The notes under the pieces: model-generated
Seen by the model: the letters and a program-made list of their open reading frames with translations, nothing else
Databases searched by the model: none
Told to the model about the DNA's origin: nothing
In this document: piece by piece, positions 35,176 through 46,387 of the stretch
Position numbering within the stretch: position 1 is the stretch's first letter
Layout: each line of letters opens with the position of its first letter
Source of the DNA: Serratia symbiotica
Lineage (GTDB): Bacteria; Pseudomonadota; Gammaproteobacteria; Enterobacterales; Enterobacteriaceae
DNA: 64,000 bases
NCBI GenBank assembly: GCA_900380265.1
Contig: LR025083.1
Coordinates: 434,001 to 498,000, forward strand
Direction: 5' to 3'
Program-made: the position numbers and the translations under genes

Positions 35176-35930
35176 CTCGCTATTAATACTGCCGATTACC
35201 CGCTTCCAGAAGGAGTGAAAGCGGGCATTTCCACCTGGAACGCAGTATTAGCTAGTGCCCTACTATTCGTTTAATCTAGCTGTTTACGTAGGGAGTTCAG
35301 TCAAAGTGGTGCCTTACGACCATCATTTGCGTTTGCCGATGTACGCGGTGACTTGTAGTGGCCTCCTGGGCTAGAGATAGTCTATAGTGCCGCGATGTTA
35401 AAGTTGCTACGGATTGCAGCTGTGTTTCAGGATAAGTGTGTTTTGCTATGCTAGCAGACTGGTTAATGGCATTTCTTCTTTCTAGGTGGCAAGTGCAGTT
35501 GTTATAGCCGCCGCTAACCTGGTGTAGTTAAAATAAGGGTATGTAGAAAACCGCTTTGATTGCCCTGGTGGGCGCTTAATTTAAGTACTTGGTTCGAATA
35601 GGTGCTCGGTTGAGGATTTTCTAGTTAGTGAGGAATTTTGTCCCATCTTGAATGAGAGATGGGAGTGCTGCATGCAATTATTCTGTTTGCTTTGTGTGGC
35701 ACTGCATGTTTAGCATATCTTTATTTATGGATGCGGAAGCGGCGATTTATCTTTGGCATCCATATTAATGGCGGCGCTGCCTCTTTGCGTTTATAAAAAT
35801 GATTTATTCTTCTGCTCGTGAGATACCCAAGAGACGTCTAACAGGGTTAGTATGCCTGACATAATCTCTTCAATCAAGATAGTCTCTCTTACTATCCGAT
35901 AGTATTGAAGTGTTAAGTTGCAATACCCTG
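35176..35930 (+). pseudogene. pgeF: pgeF/yfiH fossil
   Basis: No open frame. At 35191-35238 a frame reads ADYPLPEGVKAGISTW, matching the YfiH N-terminal WPLPKGVRACSST pattern. At 35501 the codons V-I-A-A-A-N precede an eroded HAGWRG, matching EVAAAHAGW at about the right distance. It starts immediately after rluD, as the E. coli gene does. The family removes wrongly added amino acids from peptidoglycan precursors. An 8-bp hairpin lies at 35641-35664. Confidence 0.65.
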
Positions 35931-35992
35931 AAAATTTGAGGTGTGACCTCATGTTAATTTACAATAGAAATTGAGATCTAGTGGTAAAGTGT

Positions 35993-36431
35993 GATCAGTC
36001 GGGACTAATGGTAGAAAAATTACAACTTGCTCTCGCTGATCTGTAAGCTTTATTTCTTAGGCCTAAGAATAATTTAATTAATCCATTACAGACAATTATG
36101 AGTTTTATCAATTCTGGGAGTGTTAGGTACAGTTAACCCGTGATGCATTTCTGATGGTATTGATGGCAGGTTTATATGATTAAGAATACAACAGGCCTTG
36201 CCCTGGTTACATTAGTACGAATGAATTAGTACTGATGTTTAACTGATTAAATCGTTTTAAAATTTCTTCAATCTGTGTGATAACACGGGCAAGAGGGTTA
36301 GAGACGATTCCACTTGTCTGAGGTTTTCTTCTTGCAGTACTTAAACATGGGAATGGTACGACCAGGAAATGCCTGCTATATCAAAAGAGAAAATCAGCAA
36401 ATTAATTTAATAAATAAAAGGTGGTGAAAAC
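35993..36431 (+). pseudogene. Eroded clpB N-terminal domain
   Basis: The codons for ClpB residues 1 to about 148 are still present but broken. From 36020 one frame reads LQLALADL, stop, ALFLRPKNNLINPLQTIMSFINSGSV against [37 protein letters not shown], colinear for 36 codons. The start codon is lost, stops follow, and an in-frame TAA lies six codons before the surviving start at 36432. This removes the mobile substrate-binding N domain. Confidence 0.8.
36417..36431 (+). promoter_or_regulatory. Internal ribosome binding site of clpB, now the only one
   Basis: AAAAGGTGGTGAAAAC before ATG 36432 corresponds to the codons for RGGES just before the known internal GTG start (Val149) of E. coli clpB. 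The AGGTGG element is kept although the surrounding coding sense is gone. Confidence 0.7.
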
Positions 36432-38567
36432 ATGGAAGATCAAGGTTCTGAGGAAAAGCGTCAGCTATTAAATCAATACACTATCGACCTGACTGGAAAC
36501 GCTGAGGACGGTAAACTCGATCCAGTTATTGGCCGTGACGAAGAAATCCGCCACACAATTCAAGTATTGCAACGACGTACTAAAAATAATCCAGTGTTAA
36601 TCGGCGAACCTGGTGTAGGTAAAACAGCTATCGTGGAAGGCTTGGCTCAACGCATTGTGAATGGAGAAGTACCCGAAGGACTTAAGAAAAAGCGTGTACT
36701 CTCGCTCGACATAGGGGCGCTGATTGCGGGTGCAAAGTATCGCGGTGAGTTTGAAGAACGTCTCAAGGGAATATTAAACGATTTAAGCCAACAGAGATGT
36801 GGTGTGATTCTTTTTATTGACGAACTACATATGATGGTAGGTGCAGGGACATCAGATGGCGCAATTAATGCTGGCAATATGTTAAAACCAGCCTTGTCAC
36901 GTGGAGAATTACATTGTGTTGGCGCGACTACTCTGGATGAATATCGCCAATATATAGAGAAAGACGCCGCGTTTGAGCGTCGATTTCAAAAAATTTATGT
37001 GGCGGAGCCGTCTGTTGAAGATACTATTGCTATTCTACGTGGCTTGAAAGAACGTTATGAGCTACATCACCATGTACAGATTACAGACCCAGCGATTGTG
37101 GCGGCAGCAATGTTCTCCAACCGCTATATTTCTGATCGGAAACTTCCAGACAAGGCTATCGATTTAATTGATGAAGCTGCCTCTAGCATTCGCATACAGA
37201 TAGACTCTAAGCCAGAGTCCCTCGATCGGCTTGAGCGACGAATTATTCAATTGAAACTAGAGCAGCGAGCACTGAATAAAGAAACTGATGCTGCCAGTAA
37301 AAAACGCCTAGGGATGCTCACGTGCCAACTTGATCAAAAACTGCTGGAATATTCTAAGTTAGAATCAGACTGGAAAGCTGAGAAAGCCTCGATTTCAGGC
37401 ACCCAAAAAATCAAAGCTAAGTTGGAGCACGCCAAGCTTAGCTTTGATCAGGCACGCCGCCTTGGTGACTTAGGACGAATGTCGGAACTGCAGTACGGTA
37501 AACTTCCCGAGTTGGAAAAACAGCTTGCTTCTGTGATTCAGGCGGAAGGTAAAAGCATGAAATTACTTCGTAATCGGGTGACCGATTCGGAGATTGCTGA
37601 AGTGGTGGCGCGGTCGACCGGGATTCCTGTTGCACGAATGCTGGAAGGCGAACGTGCAAAACTACTACGCCTTGAGCAGGAATTGCATTCACGGGTGATT
37701 GGGCAGCATGAAGCAGTCAGTGCAGTCTCTAACGCAATTCGCAGAAGCCGTGCTGGGCTTGCTGATCCTAATCGCCCAATCGGCTCGTTCCTATTCCTTG
37801 GTCCTACTGGAGTGGGTAAAACCGAACTCTGTAAAGCACTGGCGTCTGCTCTGTTCCATAGCGATGAGGCGATAGTGCGCATCGATATGTCAGAGTTTAT
37901 GGAAAAGCATTCTGTATCCCGACTGGTTGGTGCTCCTCCCGGCTATGTTGGCTATGAAGAAGGGGGTTACCTGACTGAAGCAGTCCGCCGAAGACCTTAT
38001 TCACTAATCCTGTTAGATGAAGCAGAGAAAGCACATGCGGATGTTTTTAATATACTTTTACAAGTCTTAGATGAGGGTCGGCTTACTGATGGCCATGGTC
38101 GTACTGTTAACTTCCGTAATACGGCGCTAATTATGACCTCCAATTTGGGTTCTAATTTGATTCAGGAGGGTTTCGGACACATTAGCTACGAGCATATGAA
38201 AGAATCTGTGATGGAAATTGTGAGTCAGTACTTTCGCCCGGAATTTATTAATCGTGTAGATGAAATACTTTTATTTCAATCACTTAGAAAAAGTGATATT
38301 GTGGAAATAGCTAGGATGCAATTGGAACGGCTTTACAAGCGATTAGGAGAACACGGTTATGAAATTACTATAACTAAGTCGGCATTAGAGTGGTTGGGTC
38401 ACACAGGTTTTGATCTGCTATATGGGGCGCGCCCATTAAACCGCGTTCTTCAGCAGGAAATCGGAAACCCACTAGCGAAAGCAATTCTCTCTGGCGAGTT
38501 GATTCCGGGTAAATTGGTGACGTTGGATATAGAAAACAGGCATATAGTTGCTCGTCAGTTAGGGTGA
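36432..38567 (+). CDS. clpB: ClpB disaggregase, short (beta, N-domain-less) form
   Basis: Hexameric AAA+ unfoldase that dissolves protein aggregates with DnaK. The 711 residues match E. coli ClpB from residue 149 to the end. First AAA+ domain: Walker A GEPGVGKT at 58-65 and Walker B FIDELH at 128-133. Middle coiled-coil domain: about 260-385. Second AAA+ domain: GPTGVGKT near 457-464 and [11 protein letters not shown] near 525. Pore loop KYRGEFEER is present. E. coli makes both full-length ClpB and a short form from an internal start at Val149; here only that short form can be made, with ATG replacing GTG. It should retain DnaK-dependent disaggregation but lose N-domain substrate binding (inference). 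The rRNA operon fossil follows, as in E. coli. Confidence 0.95.
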   Translation: MEDQGSEEKRQLLNQYTIDLTGNAEDGKLDPVIGRDEEIRHTIQVLQRRTKNNPVLIGEPGVGKTAIVEGLAQRIVNGEVPEGLKKKRVLSLDIGALIAGAKYRGEFEERLKGILNDLSQQRCGVILFIDELHMMVGAGTSDGAINAGNMLKPALSRGELHCVGATTLDEYRQYIEKDAAFERRFQKIYVAEPSVEDTIAILRGLKERYELHHHVQITDPAIVAAAMFSNRYISDRKLPDKAIDLIDEAASSIRIQIDSKPESLDRLERRIIQLKLEQRALNKETDAASKKRLGMLTCQLDQKLLEYSKLESDWKAEKASISGTQKIKAKLEHAKLSFDQARRLGDLGRMSELQYGKLPELEKQLASVIQAEGKSMKLLRNRVTDSEIAEVVARSTGIPVARMLEGERAKLLRLEQELHSRVIGQHEAVSAVSNAIRRSRAGLADPNRPIGSFLFLGPTGVGKTELCKALASALFHSDEAIVRIDMSEFMEKHSVSRLVGAPPGYVGYEEGGYLTEAVRRRPYSLILLDEAEKAHADVFNILLQVLDEGRLTDGHGRTVNFRNTALIMTSNLGSNLIQEGFGHISYEHMKESVMEIVSQYFRPEFINRVDEILLFQSLRKSDIVEIARMQLERLYKRLGEHGYEITITKSALEWLGHTGFDLLYGARPLNRVLQQEIGNPLAKAILSGELIPGKLVTLDIENRHIVARQLG

Positions 38568-38753
38568 TGATTCCTCCTAATAAAGACATCAACAAGTAAG
38601 CTCTGTTTCTTTTATTTGCGATTTTTGGTAATGGAATTAATGAAAATTGTGATTGAGATGTTGTGGCTGCTGAGGCGCTGATAATGTATTGCTACTTCTC
38701 AGCAACGCGTTAAAGGGCAACGTGGATCAGTAAAGGAAAGTTGCAATAATAAT

Positions 38754-38781
38754 TTGACTTTTTCAAGAAAAAGAGTAAAAT
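38754..38781 (+). promoter_or_regulatory. Retained rRNA-operon P2-like promoter
   Basis: TTGACT (38754-38759), a 16-bp spacer and TAAAAT (38776-38781), about 115 bp upstream of the first readable 16S position. The context resembles E. coli rrn P2 (TTGACA, 16 bp, TAATAT). It could now drive the surviving tRNA-Ile and tRNA-Ala. Confidence 0.5.
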
Positions 38782-39075
38782 TAATAGTCTTTATTATCCA
38801 GATAAACGTGATTCGATCAAGAAGAGAATTACACAGAGTGTATCTGTGATCAATAAGCTAGAAATTGAAAGTGTCAAGCGTAAAATAAAGTCCTGTAGCA
38901 GTTGAATTTCAGTGCGCCAGATTGAACTATTGAATTTAAGCTGTTATTTAGTAGAAGTAAGATGAGTTGAAAGTGGTTGGCTGTTGGCTTATTAAGGTGT
39001 GTGAGAGTGTGCATAGCTCAAGTAACACTACTTACAACCCAACTAGCACCAAAGAAAAATAAAGTCCGAAAATAA

Positions 39076-39104
39076 GCTCACTCGTGCTGCATACACGAGT
39101 GAGC
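39076..39104. repeat. 11-bp perfect hairpin inside the 16S fossil
   Basis: GCTCACTCGTG (39076-39086), loop CTGCATA, CACGAGTGAGC (39094-39104). It falls in the 5' domain of the fossil, but the sequence matches no E. coli 16S helix that I can name. Confidence 0.9.
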
Positions 39105-40066
39105 ATCATATAATGAGTTAGTTAATGGCAGAATATAAATTTAATTAGGCAAGTTTAAAGTATTGTCCGAATCACCGCAGCAGTGGGTAATGGCAAACGC
39201 TAAGAAGCGGTTACCAAATGGATCAAATAGTCTTCTCGTTATAATTAATCCTCACCCTTGAGGAAGTAAAAAGTTCGCAGATAGCTGTGAAGTTGGTATA
39301 GGAGCGTTCTTTCGAGGGTGGGAACATCATCAAAGGCTAGCATACTTCAATCCTAAAGATACAGTGGTAGTGTCACTTATTATAAGCTTATAGTGACGCG
39401 AGAGTAGTAGAAAAAATCAACTATCAAAAATTAATTCTCAAGTGCGAAAGAATATAGAGAACAGGATAAAAGCTTTCCGTATCTAAAGTTGTAGATACTC
39501 GCAATATAAAAGATTGCGCCGTCTGGAAGTTAGTTTACTAGCTAATGTGTTAAACTGAGAATGCACGCTATGGCTAAAAATTAAAAATAAATTAGCAAAA
39601 CCTAAGCATCAGCCCTTTAGTATTTGATTGATTTTGATAAATCGGATATTATTATCTGTTTTGATAAGGTTATCTTAACTGAAGATAAAGAGATATCTTT
39701 AGTCTATTTAAGGTGAGGTCCGCCTAACAGTCAGACCCCAGGCATCTGACTTTGGTTAAATCCTTACTACTTGCGTCTTGATTTATGGTAGTCTAAGTCT
39801 AGATATTAAACCTGTTTTTAGAACATCAAACGGAGCAAGCAGATTATGATAAATAACAAAACTGTTTTAAACTCAGTTAACTAGTATCTTTAATGGCGTA
39901 TAGAGAAATCGACACAATGCAGCACTCAAGTCAAATATAAAAGTTTGATACAAACCGTGCGTCGTTTATGGCTAGATCTATAAATTAATTTATTCGTGAT
40001 TCTCAATAAGAATCACGCGCAGTAAATAAGTTACTGTCCCCTCCGGGACACTGCGGTAACTCAAAG

Positions 40067-40097
40067 TAAGCAACTTCCACTCTTGGAAAGTTGCTTA
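40067..40097. repeat. 10-bp hairpin at the 16S helix 44 tip
   Basis: TAAGCAACTT (40067-40076) and AAGTTGCTTA (40088-40097) flank an 11-base loop. Alignment with the 16S region around 1430-1470 puts this at the tip of helix 44. The pairing is perfect here, although flanking invariant sequence is destroyed. Confidence 0.85.
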
Positions 40098-40222
40098 TCG
40101 GCTTGTAATTTATAGCTAAGTAAAAGTATAATGATGACGCGGAACTTGATTGCGTGACTTCGAAAAAGATATTAAGATCCTACGCACTGTTCTAACAAAC
40201 CAATGAGTAGAATTACCTTAAT

Positions 40223-40296
<74 letters not shown>

Positions 40297-40381
40297 CAAC
40301 TTCTATACGAATGTTGTACTAAAAAGTTATCATGCGAATAGAAAATAAGTTGTATCCTTAAGCTAAGGATAAAGATCACTT

Positions 40382-40454
40382 GGGGCTATAGCTCAGTTGG
40401 GAGAGCGCCTGCCTTGCACGCAGGAGGTCAGCGGTTCGAACCCGCTTAGCTCCA
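40382..40454 (+). tRNA. alaT: tRNA-Ala (TGC)
   Basis: Spacer tRNA-Ala with anticodon TGC in TTGCACG. The T-stem outer pair is A-T where E. coli has T-A, a compensated change that argues for function. The body ends with discriminator A at 40454 and is followed by CAA instead of CCA, the same change as in tRNA-Ile. It lies 85 bp after tRNA-Ile. Confidence 0.96.
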
Positions 40455-40658
40455 CAATAAATTTTAAGTGTGCCTTTAGCATGTCACTCAAATTTAATGA
40501 TAAGATGCTACCCGTATTTTTATCTTTAACAATTTTAGCAAACTTGCAGATTCAACATACCAGTGAAGATCTTCTCTCTATCTAGAGATGAAAAGATAGA
40601 AAGTAATACGGATAATTACATCTATCTGTCTGTATATCGACAGATGAGAGGCGCAAAA

Positions 40659-40688
40659 ACAATATCAATCTCACCAAATTGATATTGT
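40659..40688. repeat. 11-bp perfect hairpin in the 23S fossil
   Basis: ACAATATCAAT (40659-40669), loop CTCACCAA, ATTGATATTGT (40678-40688), in the 5' part of the 23S fossil. Confidence 0.9.
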
Positions 40689-41150
40689 ATCTGGAAAGTA
40701 CTATAAATCGTTATACGTGTAACACTGCTCATGAGAAAGCAAATACTTATACAATGCACGTATTTTGAAATAAACTTGAAGATCTAAAATGAAAAACTAA
40801 AGTGTTTTCAGTGCTTACTGGCAGTAAGCAAGCAAGATTTCCCAGTAGTGTAAAAATAGGGATGCCCCGCAACATGAAATATGGCGTGAGCTAACGGCAA
40901 TAAATAAACCGGTTCATGACTCTCATAAGCGTAGGTTACAATCTATTAGCGTATAAGTTCAATGAACAGGTAAGTCATTAATCAAAAAGAAAAGCTAATC
41001 CTATATTAGTTTGTTACATGTTTATGTAATACGAATATGTAATATATGACGATAACCGTCTAACCGCGATCTTGTAGTACGGTCCTAAGTGAAGTTAACC
41101 GTTCTGTAAAAATAGAATACGTATATAAGATGTAAGACCATATTATATTT

Positions 41151-41178
41151 GTCTATAGTCAATATATTGACTATAGAC
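41151..41178. repeat. 28-bp perfect palindrome in the 23S fossil
   Basis: A 28-base perfect palindrome (14-bp arms, no spacer): GTCTATAGTC at 41151-41160 and its complement at 41169-41178, with AATATATT between. By colinearity it falls near helix 25 of 23S rRNA, a long variable hairpin, but it is more perfectly paired than a natural helix with a loop would be. Confidence 0.92.
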
Positions 41179-42385
41179 TAAAATAAAACTGAATTTCCAA
41201 GGTGGGTGGAAATTAGTCAATTTGGCCCGAGCGTTTACTCAATACCCTTCGAATCCCATTCTTTAATATTCGATTCTATACTCTTGCCATCCCTAATGTA
41301 GGTGATGGTATTAGTAGTGTCGTAACTTGGGTACTGCCAAACATAACGGGTAAAGAGCACAAAAGTTAGGTAAGAACGGTCAGGTATTAGCAGGTTCATG
41401 ACAATATATAAGTCAGCTTATAACTGCGAGAATGACGGCTCAAGAAAATATAGAAGTAAGCTTTAGTAATCCGTAGCTTTTGAATTACTAAGCTATACCA
41501 TAAAAGCTATAAGGCGCCCTGGAGATAAAAGCGATAAGGTTTAAGAAGGTGTATTGGTAGTCGGCGATAACACCTTAGGAATCGCGGGGTAGATCCCGTG
41601 TATTCATTAGTTCATTATGGTTGGATTTTCCTGCAAAGGCAGGGTTGGGTCTCAAAGAAAGTGAGACCATTCACTCCTTAGCTGCCTTAGCTTTTGGAAG
41701 ATTAAGAGAATTGGTTGTCTTTACAATAAAACAGTATTTCAACACTGCATTTCCAGGTGTAATGCTAACGACAACTCCTGAGAGTGAGTGAATAGAAAAT
41801 AAGTAATAAAAGATCTAAGTACAAAATTAAACTCAAGATGAGACTTACTAAGAACGAAAGATCTCTAGAAGAAAGTTTAAGGTCTAGATCTAGATCGGAT
41901 AGATATACAAGATTAGCGATGTTTTTAAGTGAAAGTACTTATGCTATAAGTTGAGTTTTATTTTCAGAAAGCTTGAATAAATTTAGATGATTCATTGGTA
42001 TCGACGTGATAAAATATGAATTTAAACAGCCGCGATAGCAAGGTAATATCCCTTAACTTCATGCCGCATTCAGGGAGGAACAACTGAATGCAGATGAGGG
42101 GTGCTTAGTGGATTTGTATATTACAAGGTAGAATAGCGTAGAGAATGCAACCAAATTAGGTGTCGGCGTTGATAGTAACTTAAACAGGGAATTAGCAAGA
42201 AACTTTTTGAGTTGCTCTTCGTATAGCGTGAAGAGCAGAAGATGTTTAATGAAGACAAACCGCAACTTTGAGAGTCCAATAGAATACAATAAATGTAAGA
42301 ATCCGGGATTATTGCTACCGTAATTAAACAGAACCGGAGTGTGGTCTCCGCTGAAGATTTACTATCCTGGTTCGGATTTTAAATT

Positions 42386-42411
42386 CTTATAATAAGTAGT
42401 ATTATTATAAG
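42386..42411. repeat. 10-bp perfect hairpin in the 23S fossil
   Basis: CTTATAATAA, loop GTAGTA (42396-42401), TTATTATAAG. Confidence 0.88.
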
Positions 42412-42760
42412 GGTTACAGACTTAATAATAATTGTCACTTTCTAGTAATGACTACATGATTGCCTATATAGGACAACTATATTTATATATATCCGGACTT
42501 TACCCCTTGAGGCAATTAAAAAGATTAAAATATTTCCTACATGCAGTATTTTATCAAAAAAAGACACTACCCAGACCTAGCATAAATAGGTGAGCGTTAC
42601 AAATATTTTAGATACTATCAGTGGCGATAGTAGGAGTGCTCATTTTAAGCATTATACCTGCTAGCTGAGTAAGTAACACAAAATATTTTTAGGTTGTAGT
42701 AAGCAACCAATGCTAGAAGCATAACCAAGTACGACATTTAGGAGAAAGTAAAGAAACCAT

Positions 42761-42790
42761 TTTCCTTCTATCTCATATGCTAGAAGGAAA
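42761..42790. repeat. 10-bp perfect hairpin in the 23S fossil
   Basis: TTTCCTTCTA (42761-42770), a 10-base loop, TAGAAGGAAA (42781-42790). Confidence 0.9.
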
Positions 42791-43639
42791 GTCACCCATG
42801 TTAGCATAATCAGAAAGAATGATTAGCATCTTTTAACACCAGATTGCGCTGAGAAGTTGGAGTGCATCGAAACTGATCAATACCCCTAGGTTCATAAGGA
42901 TCTGATAAAATCAGGACGTAAGAAGAGCTCTTACGGTCTTATTTGCATCACTCACAGTCAAGAACTACATTAAATAGCCGATAGGCTATCACTGCTGAAC
43001 AGTAGTGCTAACTAATTAATTAAATTGTCGATATCAGATCATTAACCAGCTCTGATGGTTTCTCGTTAATAGCGATACCTTTCGGTATGTGCGTGTGACG
43101 TTTATGCGAGCATAGTGATTAAATTAAGACTCTTTCTTTAATAAGCAAAAGTACTAGAAACCTGGTATTCAGAAGCAGAAGCGATGCTTCGATAATTTTA
43201 CCTGTGGACAGTGCTTAGCGTTCTGCTGAACAGCACGTATAGCACCGTGACAACATTGAATAAAATTACCATTATATTAATATAATGAAGTCTGTATAAT
43301 AGCTGGCAGCTTACTAGCTTTGCCTATTTGAACAATTAGATAGCAAGCACTACTAGTGAAGGCAGTAGTACGCTGACTAAGTGTGAATAGACTGCAAGTT
43401 TAAATTGGAGCAAGATGGCAGCGGTACAGCCGAGTAGAGGGCTGTCTGACACAGGTATGCGGTAATCAAGAACATAATAATCGGCCTGGCAAGTAAACTT
43501 TATGCAGTAGATTAGGCGAGACTAATAAAAGTATATCTAAGTTGGATATATCAAAGAAGGCTAGAGGTAAATTACTGGTGGTGATCAGTAATGTAAGGAT
43601 GGCTTCGTTCGCCTGTGAGGTTAAGAAGCTTAATAAGTA

Positions 43640-43745
43640 AAATAGCGGTAGCCGTAGAGGTGGCGTGCGTAAATAGGGTGAAGATCATAATTGCTTCGAT
43701 GGTTATTATTTTCCGCATCACTGCGCCGCTAATAGCGTTAATTGA
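43640..43745 (+). pseudogene. 5S rRNA fossil
   Basis: About 100 bp after the 23S fossil, the normal spacing. GCGGTAGCCGTAGAGGTGG (43645-43663) matches GGCGGCCGTAGCGCGGTGG, and GTGAAGATCATAATTGCTTC followed by GATGGTTATTATTTTCCGCAT (43678-43718) tracks GTGAAACGCCGTAGCGCCGATGGTAGTG...CCCCATGC. The match is short and shifted by indels. Confidence 0.5.
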
Positions 43746-46387
43746 TTCTCTCCCTCCAGAAGGTATCAGCCAAACAGAATTGGAGCATAAAGGGTTTCCA
43801 CTTGCAAATTTTATGTTTAGAGAGTTAGGTTCCTTATCGGAATGCAATAAGGAGAGCTTGATTAGTTCAAAAGAGATCACGATAAGGGTAACGATTTCTC
43901 GGGATTACAGAGAGAAAGATGATTCTGTGAGTGCATGGTCGGTTGCGCGGCTCAGTATGTAAGCTAATTAGTTAGATCAAACCAATGAATAGTCCTAGAG
44001 ACTTATTTTATAAAATAAGCTGCATGCTTTTTATCATAAGTCGTTTTGGGTAGTGATTTTGGGAAATCAAGTATTTGTGGTGTGGCGCTTCCCTATCCCT
44101 TTTGCGTACGCGGTTGCTTAGTTCAGGATACACCTGAAACGGTGCTTTTTCAGCACTGGTGTAGAATTTGATATAGGCGTAAGTAGGTTGACTTTTAATA
44201 TGATATAATCTACCAATTACACGGTTTTTGCTGATGCTCGGGTGTAAAATCAAATCGCATTTAATTTCGGCTATTCCTAAATGTATGTGCAAAGACGTGC
44301 AGAAAGTGATCAATGCGTTTAGTAATCCACAGATAGAAGAGTTCATTTAGACGAGTATATTTCCAATTAAGTGCATGAATTTAAATGGAAATAAAAATTT
44401 GTTTTAAGAGCTTGTTATGTCGGAACAAGGAGCGGCGCTAAGCTCAGGTTAGGTTTATATCAGCAGGCCTGCTCCGCAGAAAAATCTGCGGAATGCGTCA
44501 CCGCTTTTGGCAGTATAGTCGGCAGTCAAAGAATCGTGTTTTCTTTTTACTGATGTTCAGATCAACAGCTCGAGATAGATGAGGAGTATAAAACAGCTAG
44601 TATATTTTACAATTAGATGTCACCGATCAAGCGATGTTCATCGCCGATGTTATTATCGCACTATCCCCAGCTGCTTATCTGATAGTTTGTCAATCATACA
44701 TACGATGCGTAACGAATTATTAATAGTGCGTATGAACGCTTTACCGCTTTTACTCATCCACAACAGTATAGATATAGATGTGTTTGTCATATAGAAGATG
44801 CCTATCCTAGTGATCTGATCAATATCAAAGCTAAATTGCCACACCTCACCATACTAATATGTGAACACGTGTTGAAGGTGATTCCTTAATACCAGAGAGA
44901 GCGCTTAGCAGTGCCTATTACTCCCTGTTCTTTGTAAAACTAGGTAATATATAGAGCATACATGGTGGATCTTTTGAATTTATGCCTTCCAATAGAAACG
45001 GAAGAAATTGCTGCTGGTTATCCTACGCCACAACATATCGCGGTCTTTATGTCAGTAGTCTGGTATTGCTTTTATGTTAAAACACAACTACCCGCGTAGC
45101 GTTGTCGCACATAAAGCTTTGATCGTAACACAGGGCTTTAAAGAAGATTTCTTTTTTTTATTAATGGGTTGGGATCGGAATCAACAAAGCGAACGGTAGT
45201 CACTTCTAGCGAAAGCCGCCTAATACCAGTGAGTATAGAGCGCTAATGTTCGAATCATCCAACATGGCGATAGTTACTGTTGGCAGCAGTATATAGAGCA
45301 GTTACTCAGCCGGTTTTTAATGTGTAGCATTGTTAGCAATGCTGGTGTATTAACAGATATTGTGATGTAGTGTATTTGAGATGCTTTAAGGTGGTCGGGA
45401 TTGTGGCTTGCTAGGTAATTGCTATCTCCTCGTGATTCTTAGGTGGTGGTTGATAAAGGCAATACTTGATCACTTGTTCCTAGCATCCATCATCACATGC
45501 GCTAACACATCTTAGAACGAATGAAGTAGTTTTGATTTTATATTTTTTGATCTCATAAAAGGTCTTGAGTAGATTACTTGATGGTACCGATTGTCTCACG
45601 CTGGAGAACTTGATGACTTCTATGTAATTTGATAAGGACATCATCTGGTTGCACAGACCCCTAGATTTTCTTTATGTTTGAATAGTATATCAACTTAAGA
45701 TAAGTGTAATTTCATTATTTTATTTCTGTAGTAGATCACATAAATAAAGATAATTGTCGTTATGGATGAATTAGGTTCGATTTTTGATAAGCATATTACA
45801 TGTAATGTGCTTATTAGTAATACGAGAATATTAAAAAGAATATTCATGCTTGCTAAGTAAATTAAATAGGCTGAGTGATCAGGTTGATTGAATAGTTTTA
45901 TTTTTAGAATAAATAGCATGTGATCAACACACTAGCCTAATAGGCTAGTTTTATTTTTTGCTTTTCTTGAATATTCGCATTTTATTTAGGCTGGTGTTTC
46001 GAATTACCTTATTACCAATCTTTTTCTTTAAAAGAATCAAGCGTCGTCCTTAAAGAGTAACATTTAAAGTGGGAAATAACGCATTCTATTTGTATAAACT
46101 CACCTCAACAGTATAGTTGTTCTGCCTAATGGAATTGTGGTGAATAAATATATTATGTTTATGTAGTGTATGATTGTTCAGTATTACATGATTTAATACA
46201 ATGCATGGACTCATAGATTAAAGTTTTCAAATAAGATGTCTCAGGAATATGATTTATAGTACGAGTATACTACAATCGTAGTTTAATGAATTAACTAAAT
46301 TAATATAGACTTATATCAATCAATTAAGTATTCTATGCGGCATTCATTTGTTAAATGTGGTGAAAGAAATCTATAAGGATTTTAGGT
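43746..46387. other. Non-coding stretch before gltP
   Basis: About 2.6 kb with no recognisable gene. Overlapping frames of about 100 codons on both strands near 43.6-44.3 kb resemble no family I know and begin inside the 5S fossil. It contains an imperfect 26-bp palindrome at 45788-45813 (one T-G pair), an 8-bp hairpin TCCGCAGA-AAAA-TCTGCGGA at 44473-44492 and a terminator-like hairpin at 45931. Confidence 0.6.
45931..45960 (+). terminator. Terminator-like hairpin with T-run
   Basis: ACTAGCCT (45931-45938), loop AAT, AGGCTAGT (45942-45949), then TTTATTTTTTG. It is the best intrinsic-terminator shape in the window, yet no intact gene precedes it on +, so it may be left from a lost gene upstream of gltP. 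Confidence 0.6.

Larger units (their letters stand above)
38897..40165 (+). pseudogene. 16S rRNA fossil
   Basis: Colinear fragments of 16S rRNA in order. CCAGATTGAAC (38918) matches position about 20. GCAGCAGTGGG (39177) matches about 355. CTCAAGTGCGAAAG then GAGAACAGGAT (39437-39466) match 755-785. AGCTAATGTGTTAA (39540) matches about 862, at the exact expected spacing. TTTGGTTAAATCCT (39751) matches the 1080 region. GAACATCAAACGGAGCAAGC (39832) matches the 1150 region, GTGCGTCGT (39957) is verbatim, and GGAACTTGATTGCGTGACTTC (40141) matches the 3' end. The anti-Shine-Dalgarno CCTCC and the 530 loop are destroyed, and about 270 bp are missing. It cannot serve as a ribosomal RNA. Confidence 0.88.
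40595..43535 (+). pseudogene. 23S rRNA fossil
   Basis: About 2.94 kb, close to the 2.9 kb of a real 23S gene, with matches in order. AGATTTCCCAGTAGTG (40835) matches AGATTCCCCCAGTAGCG near 235, and AGGGATGCCCC follows as in the gene. AGAGGCG (40647) matches position about 40. AAAAGTACTAGAAACCTGGT near 43148 aligns with the AAGTGGTACGCGAGCTGGGTTTAGAAC segment near 2540. AGCACGTATAGCACCGTG (43229) aligns with the sarcin-ricin region. At the 3' end, AATCGGCCTGGCAAGTAA and GATTAGGCGAGACTAATAA (43478-43537) match GATAGGCCGGGTGTGTAAG and GAGCTAACCGGTACTAATG. Universally conserved loops are mutated, so it is not functional. Confidence 0.82.

Noticed and set aside
43572-43962. Overlapping frames of about 100-115 codons on both strands
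   Set aside because: They overlap the 5S fossil, face each other, match no family and lack a ribosome binding site; chance frames in DNA of this composition.
44008-44346. 112-codon minus-strand frame
   Set aside because: Length is within chance, there is no recognised motif or start signal, and the surroundings are decayed. It could be a fossil fragment, but I cannot name it.
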